The notes beneath the pieces were generated by a model that was not told the DNA's origin, searched no databases, and saw only the letters and a program-made list of their open reading frames with translations. 64,000 nucleotides of DNA from Phaeotremella fagi (lineage: Eukaryota; Basidiomycota; Tremellomycetes; Tremellales; Phaeotremellaceae): positions 1,054,001 through 1,118,000 of the forward strand of contig BCHU01000002.1 of the NCBI GenBank assembly GCA_001599715.1. Direction: 5' to 3'. The position numbers and the translations under genes were made by a program. Below are positions 1-11,099 of this stretch, in pieces. The stretch's first letter is position 1, and each line of letters begins with the position of its first letter.

Positions 1-371
1 GAGGATCCTTGTTGGAAGAAATCGTCAGTGTGGTCATGCATACGGTCTTCCCAGGTAGTAAAATTCTTCCTACAATGGAGAGTATAAAATCTTGGTACAC
101 TCAATACGACAATCTCAACCAAGCAACCAAACAATTTCCTTCTCTCAAAAATTTCGATTTCTTTCATGTACCAATAGAGGATTTGGACAAGGAAGCTAAA
201 GAGTCGGGTACTGTATTGTACAATTTCTGGTCTGTTGGTGCTTGGGGCTCAAATCTTCCTTTCAATTCTAATTATAACTTTGAAGTCATTTATCTCAAGA
301 ACGATGAGCTTATCACCCTTCGAAGGGGAGCCAGTGGGGAGTTCAGCGAGCTTTACAGATTTGAGTGTTAG
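1..371 (+). CDS. Tandem-family protein, copy A (5' end cut by window edge)
   Basis: The reading frame is open from the left edge (codons start at base 3) to a TAG at 369-371, so this is the C-terminal part of a longer gene. It aligns over its whole visible length with two complete neighbours downstream. Shared elements are a PSLKNF-type segment, a VPIED/VPIEK-type segment, an NFWS/NTWS/NIWS box, a YLKNDE/YLKDDE box and a Gly-Glu-Phe-Ser box next to the C-terminus, which ends in Cys. I do not recognise the family. There is no obvious catalytic motif and no visible membrane segment. The N-terminus and first exon lie outside the window; by analogy with the other copies it should begin with a very short first exon. 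Confidence that it is a real gene is good because three copies keep the same frame. Function unknown. Confidence 0.75.
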   Translation, partial: GSLLEEIVSVVMHTVFPGSKILPTMESIKSWYTQYDNLNQATKQFPSLKNFDFFHVPIEDLDKEAKESGTVLYNFWSVGAWGSNLPFNSNYNFEVIYLKNDELITLRRGASGEFSELYRFEC

Positions 372-750
372 TTGTTGGTGTCGTAGTGTACAGTTGTGTT
401 TTCAGATATGTAGTTGTATATACAATGCTTTTAAAGAGGATGAATCGTGTAATGCCACTCAAACAATTGGTCACAAGAGATCAGAACGTACAAGCACTGT
501 AATGTAAGTGACGCCTTCAATGTGGAGCAAAGCTGCGACTTTCATTGCAAAAGGAGTGTTATTCGAAGGATGCAATAAATGAAGAAACGACAAAAGAAAT
601 ATGGTATTATTATCTCGTTCGTAACACATGGAGTAGAGGATCCACATGGGCCTTCTTGGAGATTATGGCTTATACTTGAAGCTTTGACAGTGTCTCTTCC
701 TCTTCCCCCTTTCTTTCACTTTTCATCTTTCAACCATTTTTTATCTCAAG

Positions 751-1394
751 ATGTCAGAAGCAGTAAGTTTGCAATACAATACTTTCAGAGTTAAAACCTT
801 GCCCTTACACATCATTAGACTCAACCCGACTCAACTTCAACCCGAACTATCGTCTACATGCCCATAGTCGTAGATATCAGAGATGGCAGTCAGCTCATCG
901 ATAGAAGCATCAACCTCCTAATCCAACACCGAACAAACGAACTCAAAGAGACACTCACTCCTCAGCAATATAGTGATTACAGAATGGTCGAAGGTATCGT
1001 GCACGCTAAAGTCCCAAAATCTTGGGAGGAAGGTTCCACTTCAACCAATCAGAATGGTTTCGGAGACATCAAAGATTCATCAAGGGGGGTTCTGAAATCT
1101 GATTTCACCGGTTATGATATGCCCAATCAAATCGCAGAGCTATATCCTAGTCTCAAGAACGTCAAATTTTCTCATGTACCAATAGAGAAGGTGGAAGAGA
1201 CAGCAAAAAATCGGGGCTCGGCTTTTTACAATACATGGTCAAGTGCTGATTGGGAGTGGGATTATTTTGGGTCTAATGTTCCTTTCAAATCTCATTATGA
1301 CTTTTTAGTCACTTATCTCAAGGATGATGAGCTTGTTACACTTCAAAGAGGAGCTGATGGGGAATTCAGCTGGGTTTACAGAAAGAGATGTTAG
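751..1394 (+). CDS. Tandem-family protein, copy B (two exons)
   Basis: Proposed structure: exon 1 at 751-762 (12 nt, Met-Ser-Glu-Ala), intron 763-818 starting GTAAGT and ending TTAG, exon 2 at 819-1394. A downstream ATG at 858 would also give an ORF, but the spliced start is preferred because copy C has the same layout and the joined frame stays open. The product is about 195 residues, soluble, with no signal peptide or membrane helix visible. It shares the YLKDDE and DGEFS boxes and the Cys-terminal end with copies A and C. The N-terminal PIVVDI stretch is nearly identical to copy C. Not recognised; no function is proposed. Promoter and 3' flank are also duplicated between copies, so this arose by tandem duplication of a unit of about 1 kb. 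Confidence 0.8.
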
Positions 1395-1771
1395 TCTTTG
1401 GTATCATACTGTAGTGTACAGTTATGTTTTCAAAGATGTAGTTGTATATACAATGCTGATATCGAGGATGAATCGTGTAATGCTGAGCTTCAATCTCTGC
1501 CACTCAAACAATTGACTACAAGGGATCAAAACGTATAGGTGCTGTGAGTGACGTCTTCGATGTGGAGCAAAGCTATGACGTTGCATATGAAAAGAGCTCT
1601 TCTGCTATTCAAAGGATATAATAAATGAAGAGATAATAAGTGAAAATATGGAGTAAGGAAGTCTGCATGTGCCTTCCCAGTGAATGTGGCTTATACTCGA
1701 GGCTTTGACGACCTCTCTTCTTCTTCCCCCCTTTTCTTTCATATCTCTTTCTTCAATTGGTTTACTCAAAG

Positions 1772-2397
1772 ATGTCAGAAAGAGTAAGTCTGTAGAGAAT
1801 TACTATAAAATTCAACCTTGTACTTACACATTATTATTTTAGACTCAAGCCAACTCTACTTCCAGCACAACAATGTTCTACTTGCCTATAGTAGTAGATA
1901 TCAAGTATGGCGGTTGGGTCGCCTCAAGAGTCCGCCACTTCAGACTCCTGGATCTCGAAACATTAAATGCTAAGCAAGTTAGTGATCTCAATGAAGGTAT
2001 ATCCAATCTGAAAAGTGAGAAGGGAACATCCTGGTCGGAATGGTTTACCATGGTCACGCAGAATATTCTTGGAAGTCGCGAGGATTTATCAAAGGGGATT
2101 GTGAAATCTTGGTTCACCGTATTTAATGATCTCAATCATGAAACAAGACAATTTCCTAGTCTCGACAACTTCAACTTTTCTTGTGTACCAACAGAAGAGC
2201 TAGAGGAGAAAGCGCAACAATTGGGTAGTCATATATATAATATCTGGTCAAATGATGGTCATGAAAGGGAGAACTTGTACATCCCTTTCGATCCTTCTTT
2301 TGGCTTTTTAGTCACTTATCTCAAGAATGATGAGTTTATTACCCTTCAAAGAGGAGATGATGGGGAGTTCAGCGAGGTTTACAGAAAGAAATGTTGA
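1772..2397 (+). CDS. Tandem-family protein, copy C (two exons)
   Basis: Proposed exon 1 at 1772-1783 (12 nt, Met-Ser-Glu-Arg), intron 1784-1842 (GTAAGT...TTTTAG), exon 2 at 1843-2397. The product is about 188 residues and is homologous over its length to copies A and B, with the PIVVDI N-terminal stretch, the NIWS box, YLKNDE and DGEFSEVYRKKC at the end. Divergence from copy B is substantial outside these boxes, so the duplication is not recent, yet all three frames are intact. That suggests selection on the protein. Family not recognised. Alternative: a start at 1873 without splicing, less likely given the matching splice layout in copy B. Confidence 0.8.
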
Positions 2398-2811
2398 GTG
2401 CTGGGTGAATGATTTGGATTCAAAGGTTTGTAAGTGTGTGGTCATGATTTGAACGATGTAGTGTAGCTGTATATACAAAATGTTTCTAATGAGGAGGATG
2501 AATCGAGTAAAGCGGAGCTTCAATTCCTGCCACTCGAACAAGAGATCAGAATGCACTGTAAGCGACAATGTTAGTACTAATGTACACCTTTTGGGAGCCC
2601 TGCAGCCTGATCTATTTCTGACATTGGATGTCTGGAAATGAGGTTGAATGCATTAGAAAGAAGTAAATATATGCGCTTACATGCTTGAAGTCGAATGATA
2701 AACAACTGCATCACGCCAAAGGCCGGTGCCACGTTCAGACTGTTGCTGACTTGTTGTACATATACAGCAAACTAAAAGGTACGATATACAAAAAAAGATG
2801 ACTATCTCCAA
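2398..2811. other. Intergenic, convergent 3' flanks
   Basis: Between the end of tandem-family copy C and the end of the arrestin-like gene. The first 150 bases still resemble the 3' flanks of copies A and B (a TGTATATACAA tract followed by GAGGATGAATCG). Nothing else is recognised. Confidence 0.6.
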
Positions 2812-5143
2812 TCAGCTATAAGGAGGTAAACCACCCTGACCAGCAGAATGGGATTCACCCGTCCTCCCAAAATAACCAGGTGGCGCCTCCCCACTCGTCC
2901 CATCATGTCCACGACCATCATCAATATTAACAGGCAAAGAATTCTGTCTTGAGACACTGACACTCCCGATCTCGCCTGATCTGGCAGTTGCACCAACAGC
3001 CTCAGCAGCTTCCGAAGCGTCGAACGAGGGTGGTAAAAGAATTTCAGTCTCACTGGTTGAATCGAAATTGTGTTGACGGTGGGTGGTTGAAGTTTCAAAA
3101 TTCGGTAAGGCTGGTAATGAAGGTTCATCGATTCCAGGTGGTAAATCGTCCTGTAGATCAACGACTCTGGTTCCTTCACCTAAACCTAGTTGTTCCATCA
3201 ACTCTAAACCACCAGTCCGTGTCGTTGGTAGATTGTTATTCGATAGTCCTAATCTAGCTACCATGTTTCCAACGATGTTGGCTCCATCGTCATCGTCACC
3301 TTCACGTGGTGGATCCATACTTCCCCCAACACCGAATGAATCAGCTACCGAAGGTGGTTGAACTGAAAACGTTTCATACCCGTCATACTGTAAGTTTCGT
3401 TAGCCAAGATTTGAAAATATTTCGAGAGAGTTTAAACCACATACCTCAGTCCATGTACCCAACTCCCCACCTAAACTGCCTCTTCGTCCAACATCCGTAG
3501 CTCTATCAAAAACATCTTCACCGTTGAATTCAACAGGAACCAGTCGTTCCGAACGAACATTTTCAGTCGGTAAAGGTGCTTCACCAAGTCTCATTTGTTC
3601 TTCAGATTCCAAAAACGTCGGTAAATCGCCGCCCTCCCCACCCTGACGATTCGATGGACCAGCACCATCGAACGGCGGCGGTAAATCTCTATCCAAATTC
3701 GAGTATTCCGTATCATTGATTCGTGTGGTTCCAACTGATCCAACGACATCACGACCTTTCAATCTATAAGCTTCACGTTCAAGTCCCTCATCATCAATTG
3801 ACGAGGCGCGTGTCGAAAAATCAGTGGAACTACCAATTCCAACACCGAAATCAGGTATTAATCCACGTTGAATGACGATCGAATGCGGTTCCTTCCATAA
3901 ACTAGGTTTATAAACGATCTCACGTTCTAGTATCCAATCTCTCAATCCATCCTGACCAGTAGTCGTACCAGTATTTTCTAAACCTGATCCAAAGCCTATG
4001 ATGACACGAACGAAAAATTGAACAAAGTGATAAACCGTTTTCATACTGATTTCACCCCAAGTTGGTTCTCCACTTGTACTGGTACCCGTTCCCAACGAAG
4101 GTGACGGTAAAGTGAACAACACTCTTAGAGGTGGATAAGCTGGGTTCGGTCCGGGATATCGCATAGATTTACCAGATGAATGTAAGAGTGTTAAGTGGGT
4201 TTTGGAATTTGGATGTTGAGCATCAGAAATTAAATTCGATGAGGTTGAAGTTGAGGATTCAGGTTGGTTAACCTCGTTTGAATTGGAGTTGCCATCGAAA
4301 ACGATAATCTTTCTATACAATTCAACACGAACTCTTCTGAGTGGTCGTAAAACCTCTCTAGGATCCGGTCGACTGGAAGAACCAACACCAGCTTTCTCCG
4401 ATACCTTGGGTCTAACTTCCACACCCAATCTCAATAAATCCCCAAGTCTAGGTGAAGGATTATCAATCAACAATCTAACGCCTACCCCGTTCTTAACCAA
4501 ATTCTCTTCAACCTCCATTCGATCACTCTCATCATCTAAATCCAAATCAGGCGGTGTACCTTCAATCTTGACAGTTTCTTTGAAACATTCACCAGAATTC
4601 AAGGTGAGGTTGGTTTCGATTGACCAAATGATTTCACCTTTTTTGGAGGCTGATAGATCTAGTGAACCGGGTAAGGGACCTGTTATAGTTTCTTTATTTG
4701 AATGGAATGATTTGAGTGAATCTGAAAGTAAAGTTGGACTGGTGAACGAGGATGGAAGTTGAATGGAGAATCTATGAGAAGAAGGAAACGATGTCGACGT
4801 AGTCGCAGTTCTAGATTTTGGATAAAGAACCTCTTCCTCAGATCTGAACAACAAAACATCATCCAATTGATCTAACCGATCGATCAAACTCAATCGAACA
4901 GTCCTAAAAAAACATCATGTGTATCAGCACAAACTTTCCCCTCTCATCAAAACACATGACTTACAAACTATCAACCGAAGGCGTGGTTTCACCTAAACCT
5001 TTAACGAAGATTTCACCTTGGACAGTTTTCCCCCAGAAGAAACTCGTCGAATCTGGTAGTGGAATAACTAGGATTTGGGGTTGAGAGGATACATAGGTTG
5101 GAGGCGGGATTTCGTTTTCGTTGACGTTAGGTTGTTCTGTCAT
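2812..5143 (-). CDS. Alpha-arrestin-like (arrestin-fold) adaptor protein
   Basis: Three exons join cleanly: 5143-4965, 4903-3445, 3387-2812, giving about 737 residues. The start at 5143 fits better than an upstream in-frame ATG at 5203. The N-terminal part reads as an arrestin N domain: a VQGEIFVKG strand, then LTVRLSLIDRLDQLDD, then a SFPSSHRFSIQLP-type strand and a segment matching the IIWSIETNLTL beta-strand seen in arrestin-related proteins. Later strands continue through a C-like domain, followed by a Ser/Pro/Gly-rich, acidic low-complexity tail. Fungal alpha-arrestins recruit HECT ubiquitin ligases through PPxY motifs to down-regulate plasma-membrane transporters. The C-terminal exon contains PPPYS/PPGYF-like stretches near the end that could serve this role. 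Exact orthology is unresolved. Confidence 0.7.
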
Positions 5144-5734
5144 GGTTTTGAGCGGCGAGTTGGAAATGTAAAAGGGGATTTCTGGATGAATAATCAAGGT
5201 CAAACGGTTTGGCTTTGAGACTTTCGCTCCAATTTACTTGGGTTGAGGATACTGTCTTTGTTCTCAGATTGAGATTTAGATTGATGGGCGATATATGATG
5301 AGCATTGTGTGATTGTGAGTTATGTAGTAGTTGCAGAACAATGTTGGAATTGAACATAAATCGACCATGCGGTAGGTGTTCGTTCGGTAGTGCTTCCGCG
5401 GGAAACTCACAGCACAAAGTATCCATATTCTTTGCATAATCATGTTAAAAGTCTACATAAGTGAGAGAACGAGAAAAAGAGAAACAGTCATGTAAGTGAT
5501 AGAAGTTTGACTAGAGAACAAATAATTGAGTCCAGTAAACGATTGTAAGAAAGAAAAACTATTAAAGCGAGAATGGAAAAAGGAATGTTGGGTTGGGTAT
5601 AATTGCGGGTTTTGTTTTTAATGTATGTACATAGTCGTCAAAATAAAAATGATGATTTCAATCGAAGAGAAAAACTTCTTTCTTTCCTTTTCTACTTCTA
5701 CTACTTTATTGGTTATGGTAAATTATGACTTCGT
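5144..5734. promoter_or_regulatory. Upstream region of the arrestin-like gene
   Basis: About 590 bases between the arrestin-like start and the end of the PP2A-A gene, both on the minus strand. It should hold the arrestin promoter and the PP2A-A 3' UTR. A minus-strand ORF overlaps the arrestin start (5426-5127) but shows no coding character. No specific site is recognised. Confidence 0.4.
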
Positions 5735-7920
5735 TTATGAAAGCACTACAATATCTTTTATAAGTTGTTGAACAATATCTCACAAAACAACTTACCCATA
5801 GGTTCGGAACGTTGTGAATCGTCCCCTAACGTCCTTTCAAAAGCTTTCGAAGCAAAGTATCTAATAATCACATTCAGCAGCTATTCAATTCACCGGAAAG
5901 CTTCAGCAGTAACCTACCTAACATCAGCGTCCGAATCTTCCTGTAATTTCTTGAGAGTTCCAAGAATTTTTCTCTGAGTCAATTCCTGACCTTCAGGTGT
6001 TGATGCTAAGACAGCTGCCAGAGTTTCTAAACATTTCGCCACGTTGAATCTGATATTTGGGATTGGGTCAGAGACGAGTGCTAAAGCAGCGTCTAGAACT
6101 GTATCTCTGATGATGGCAACGTCCAATGATGGAGCCATAGTCTGTCGTCCATAGTTTAGTCATCACTCCAACTTTTCTTTTCATTGGGACACTCACGGTG
6201 ATAGCGAATATCGTTGTCATACGATAAAGATAATTTGGATGTTCCCCCATTCCCAAAACCTTTGGAACGATAGTTGTTCTAGCCCATTGCACACCGAACA
6301 CATCCGTCAATTTCTTCAAGTTGATAGTAGCAGCTTCTCTAATTGAGAAAACCGTGTCGCCCAACCACGACATACAAAGGTTACCTAATTTATCATCGAA
6401 GAATTCGACGCCGAGTTGAGTAGCGAGAAGTGGGATATATTCTATGATGGCTTGACGAACTCGCCATTGTTTGTCTTCAGCGAGTTCCATGATGGCAGGT
6501 AACAAAGCTTGTGAGAGGAGGTCGATACCGATAACTAACCATGTCAGTTTCACTGAGTCAATCATCAATACTTACCATCATTCACCATCTCAAGTTTACT
6601 GATCAAGTTCAAACGAACTTCACTGAATTCGTCCTTGAGCAATTGAAGGAAAAGTGGTAAAAGATGTTCTGTGGTAGCCTCTTTACCTAAAAGTGGAGCC
6701 AAACCTGAGATTTGATTGGCAAGAGCAGCACGAACATGTTGAGAAGTATCTGTTGACAGGTCCTTTACGCAGGGTAGGATACGAGCGAGAATGACTTCAC
6801 GATCAACAAGTTTTGCGAAACCTATTCACCGGACAGATTAATCGACCTATCCCTGTACCCGTTTTCGGAAACATACCAGGAATCTGACCAGCTCCAGCAG
6901 TTCTAACCTCCGCCTCATTATCTTTCAACAAACCAACGAAACTTCCAACAAGTTCTTCCCTAATAACGACTTCCCCAACACTCTCAGCCAAACCAACAAA
7001 CTCGTTCGCTACCATATACCTAACTCTCCAAGATTTATCTGTAACAGAAGCCCGTAAAGTTTCTAGAAGATGTTCGTTGACCTCTTGAGGGGATAGGTTG
7101 GAAGCGAGAGCGATCAGATCAGGGATGGTGAGTAATCTGACTGAATCTTGATCGTCGGTTGCTAGTTTACGATAAAGTGGGAGAATGTCTGTTATGAGTA
7201 ATGGATGTTGGTTGGGGACGGTTGCTAAAGCTTTTGCGAATGGCTTAAGAGGGTGTGATGAGACTAAAAACACACTCATCCAATAGAAATTTCAACTTAC
7301 ACCTAGAGCCTTGGCAGCAGCACGTCTAACCATGGGAGTATCATCCGAAGCCAAACCACCAAACATTCTTCTCATCTCAGCTTGAGTCTCAGCAGGAGCC
7401 AAAGGATAAGCAGCCGCGAATAAAGCGCAACTGGAAGTTCTAGAAGTGAACCAATCACCGGAAGAAAGTCGTCGTAAAAGTGGTAACAGATGTTGTTCAA
7501 GTGCTTGAGGTGAAAGTACCGTTGAGATTTTAGAGATAGATTCTGATGCCTACAATCAAACGTTTTTGTCAATAAAACCCTCTGCCCGAGATTCAATGGA
7601 TATACCTTATCTCTAACCAAAGTTTCTTCAACAGCAGCTAGATTCTCCAAAGGTCCCAAAATAGTCCAAGCGAATTCGTTCCCTCCAACATATTCCGCGA
7701 ACCCACCCAACTCTTCAGCCAGGACTAACAAAACTTCGTCTTCGTCGTCGACTTGATCTTGTAAGAAAGGTAAGAGTTCTTCACGAGTTCGAGAGGGACC
7801 TAGAGCTAAGGCTATGGTGGATAATCGTCTTATTGAGGAGAGTCTTAGGACTACGTCTTCAGATTTGAGCTCGTCCATTAGGAGATGGATTGGGTAGAGG
7901 GAGGAAGGTGGTGATGACAT
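5735..7920 (-). CDS. TPD3: Protein phosphatase 2A scaffold subunit A (PR65/Tpd3-like)
   Basis: The multi-exon product starts at 7920 with a HEAT-repeat array: [20 protein letters not shown], then [21 protein letters not shown]. Later exons carry the PR65 repeat signatures [43 protein letters not shown] and [17 protein letters not shown]. This is the HEAT-repeat scaffold that holds catalytic and regulatory B subunits of PP2A in cytoplasm and nucleus. Exon 1 is 7920-7606. The 3' end is proposed as ...[12 protein letters not shown]..., then a 50-nt intron (5795-5746) and a last exon coding a few residues ending VLS, stop at 5735-5737. Without that last intron the frame would stop at 5758. Confident family call; the C-terminal exon is the least certain part. 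Confidence 0.9.
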
Positions 7921-8173
7921 GTTTGGGAGTGGTGGGGGGTGGATGTTGTTGTTGTTATTGTTATTGTTACTTGTAATTGATATGTATGTATATGCTGATG
8001 ATTGCTCCTGCTCAGATCAACTTGAATCACTACCGCTATAGGTAGGAATGAATGGAGAGGACGCGCTACGGTGTACGGTGTTACGGCATTATCTCAAAGT
8101 GGCACTGGCACTGGCACTAGCACTATTGTATCATGCATTCTATCACCCAAATCTACTATACTACCAACACCAC
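7921..8173. promoter_or_regulatory. PP2A-A upstream region
   Basis: Short region between the PP2A-A start and the end of the Hsp110 gene. Just upstream of the PP2A-A start there is a GTT/ATT trinucleotide-rich run (about 7937-7970, CAA/AAT-type repeat on the coding strand), typical of a fungal 5' UTR. No specific operator seen. Confidence 0.4.
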
Positions 8174-10806
8174 CTAATCAACATCCATCTCCTCAATCGT
8201 TGGTCCTTCACCTTCACCTTCAGTCTTTGCTGGTTCCTCTTTAGGTGTTTGGGTACCACTTGGTGTGTTATCACCAGTAGCGACCTTAGGTCTTGGTTTA
8301 GGTCGGTTCATGATAGCAGCGCAAGTGTACGTAACGTCTTCTTTACGTTTAAGAATTTCAGTCGACGTGATGACTGGGTTAACGTTCTTTGGTTTCTCAG
8401 ATTGACGAGCTAGCATGTCTTCGAGCCATTGTTGGGTGGTTGCGCATTTCTCGATCTACCGTACGAGTCAGTAAAGAATAAAGGAATTTCAAAACTAAAG
8501 TTGTACTCACAACCTTGGTTCTTTCAGCGTCTTCGATATGAGCGTATTTCTCTTCACCGTTCTGTGCTTGACCCAAGTAAAGGTTAAGAACTTCACGTAA
8601 TTGAGCAGCAGCCTTTGGTCTTTCCTCAGATTCTTTCCATCTGAGAACGATCAAATCACCAGTAGCTTTGAGAGCGTCCAAACGTTGAACATAAGCTGAT
8701 TTGGTAGCATCTTCACCTTCTTCGGTGTAGAGCCAATCTTCAGCATCTTGAAGACCAGCGAGAAGGGGTTCTTTCTCGGATGGTTGGACGTAAGCGGCAT
8801 AACGATCTTCAAGTTTTCCTCTCATGTCGTAAACGTATTCCTCAAGAGCGTTTTTACGGTCCTAAGGATAACAATCAGTTAATGCCTTTCCCTCGTCCAC
8901 GAAAAATATCCTTACCTCAGTCTCCATAACGAGTTTGTCCTCAGCATGCATCTTACCCTCCTTCTCTTGGAAATCTTCAGTAATGTTCTTGGCCAAACTA
9001 GTGTATTGACCGATAACTTGACAATCACCCTTTCTCTGGATTTTCTTAACCATCTTCTTCTCCTCAACTTTATCTTCACCTTCACCAGTGGTAACGATTT
9101 CCTCCTTTTCAACCTCCTCGACAACATAAGCACCTTCAAAGTTCATGATACCGTGTAAATTGAGTCTAGCCTTTACTTTAACACAAGTAAGATCTTCGTT
9201 GGTCTTCTCAACTGTTTTAACAGTGAATTTACCGAGCCATGGGTTGATACCTTTTGGAATGGCGGCTGAATCGTCGTATTTAGCTTCAAGTTCGAATGGA
9301 CCTTTTCTGTAGAACGTGAGGATTTTGGTTGAAGGGATTGGGTTACCGGTTGGGAAAACGACGAGTTCGGTGTCTTCATCAGGGTTACCGACTTCTTTTT
9401 CCCAAGTGACTTTGATTGGGTAAGGGGTGATATCGTGAACTGCGAATTCTCTAACACGGAAAACAGGTGACAAGGAAGCACAAGCGAAAGTTGCACCTCT
9501 AGCAACGGCCTCGTCTTGGTTGAGAGTGAAACCGAGCACTTTTCCTGGGAAGAAAGCTTGGATACGTTCCTTGATAGCTGGGATACGGGTACAACCACCA
9601 ACAAGTTCAACAGCGTCGATTTGGTCAACAGTCAAACCGGCTTTGTCGAGAGCTTCTTGAAGAGGAACAGCGACTCTGCTGAGGAGATGAGCGGTAAGTT
9701 CCTCGAAACGTTCACGAGTAAGGGAAGAAGAAGCGTCAACGTCGTTGGCGAGTGATTCGACGTTGATTGGGGCTTCAGCGTTGGCTGAAAGAACTTTCTT
9801 GAGTCTATCACAACCAGCTGCTAAACGGAAAATTGCCTTTGGTGAAGACATGACGTCAACCTTGTATTTTCCTTTGAATTCTTCAGCGAAATGTTGGAGT
9901 AAAGCGTAATCGAAATCACGTCCACCAAAGTTACGATCGTAAGCAGTTGATTTAACTGTGAGTTGACCTTTTGAGAAGGCTGTGACTGAAACAGAGTAAT
10001 TGGAGTGACCGACGTCGATGAAACAAACGTGTCTTGGTGTTTCTGCGCTTTCTGGAAGATCAGCTTTGGTGATACCGTAACCGAGAGCGACGGCTGTTGT
10101 GTCGTTGATGAGTCGGAGAGCGTTGAGACCAGCGATAGAGGCGGCATCGAGTAAAGCACGACGTTGAACATCAGTGTACCATCCTGGAACGGCTATAACG
10201 ACATCTGAAACTGCTTGTTTAAGTTCATTGGCGGCGATATCACGTAGTTTACCGAGGTAAGAAGCGACAACTTGAGTGTAAGAGAATGTAGTTGGTTCAC
10301 CGAGGTAGTTGACCTAGTGTGTGGGTCAATAACACGACACTGATAACGGTCGAATTCTTTTGACTTATTAACTCACCTTTACACCAATACTTCCAGCAAC
10401 ATCGACCAATTCAGCGTTGATGAATTTCTTCTCGAATTCAGCAACTTCAGGATCAGAGAGTGAACGACCGATTAATCTCTTGAGTGAACCGATGGTGTTT
10501 TTGAAATTTGAAGTTTCGGCTGTTTTTGCTGATTCTCCAATTAAACGTTGACGGGGTGTGTAAGAGACAAGGGAGCTGGAATGAATTTAGTTTTGATGGA
10601 AGTGAGAAGATGGGAGTATGACTTACGGGGTTGCACGATTTGATACTTCGTTGACGATGATGTCGATACCTCTGTGACGAGCTACACCAATCTTTGAGTT
10701 CAAGTTACCAAGATCAATACCAACGACGGACTGGTGAAATGAAAGTTTTTGTCAGTGTGGGATTTCACAAAGGGGTGGGGTGGTATGAAGAGTAACTTAC
10801 GGCCAT
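8174..10806 (-). CDS. SSE1: Hsp110/Sse1-type Hsp70 family chaperone (nucleotide exchange factor)
   Basis: Proposed first coding exon is only ATGGCC (10806-10801), followed by GTAAGT. The next exon continues with [19 protein letters not shown], the phosphate-1 loop of Hsp70s in the Hsp110 form (GNLNSK instead of the GTTYS of canonical Hsp70). Further exons give [43 protein letters not shown] and the Hsp110-like substrate-binding and helical C-terminal regions, including a long acidic/Lys loop ([15 protein letters not shown]). The end is a charged tail finishing EEMDVD. Family knowledge: Sse1 is the cytosolic exchange factor for Ssa Hsp70s and a holdase. A heat-shock-element-like site lies about 170 bases upstream. 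The call is firm; exon 1 depends on splice prediction. Confidence 0.93.
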
Positions 10807-10973
10807 GATTAATTAAGTATAAGTAGAGAGGGTAGAGTGGGTATGAGATGTATGAGTATGAGCTGTGGATATAAATCTGACTTTTGAGTGAGAAGATATA
10901 AAGCTCGTTTTTAAGAAGACGTAGATGGTGTATTTCTCTCTCAACTTTTAACTGTAACAATCTACGTTAATCG

Positions 10974-10983
10974 AGAATATTCG
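10974..10983. promoter_or_regulatory. Heat-shock-element-like inverted GAA/TTC site
   Basis: The sequence aGAAtaTTCg matches the nGAAnnTTCn core of a heat shock element and lies about 170 bases upstream of the Hsp110 start codon. Only two of the usual three or more pentamers are perfect, so this is suggestive. Confidence 0.4.
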
Positions 10984-11099
10984 GTCAAAGTGGCAATCAA
11001 AAATGACGTGTGTTAAATCCACTATGTGGCACTTTTACATCATCAGTACTGGAACACTACAAAAAATCTGTCTATTCCTATCCCGCCAACTCACTTAAA

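Noticed and set aside
5127..5426. Minus-strand ORF overlapping the arrestin start, possible uORF
   Set aside because: Long uORFs overlapping the main start would largely block translation, and nothing suggests coding; more likely chance.
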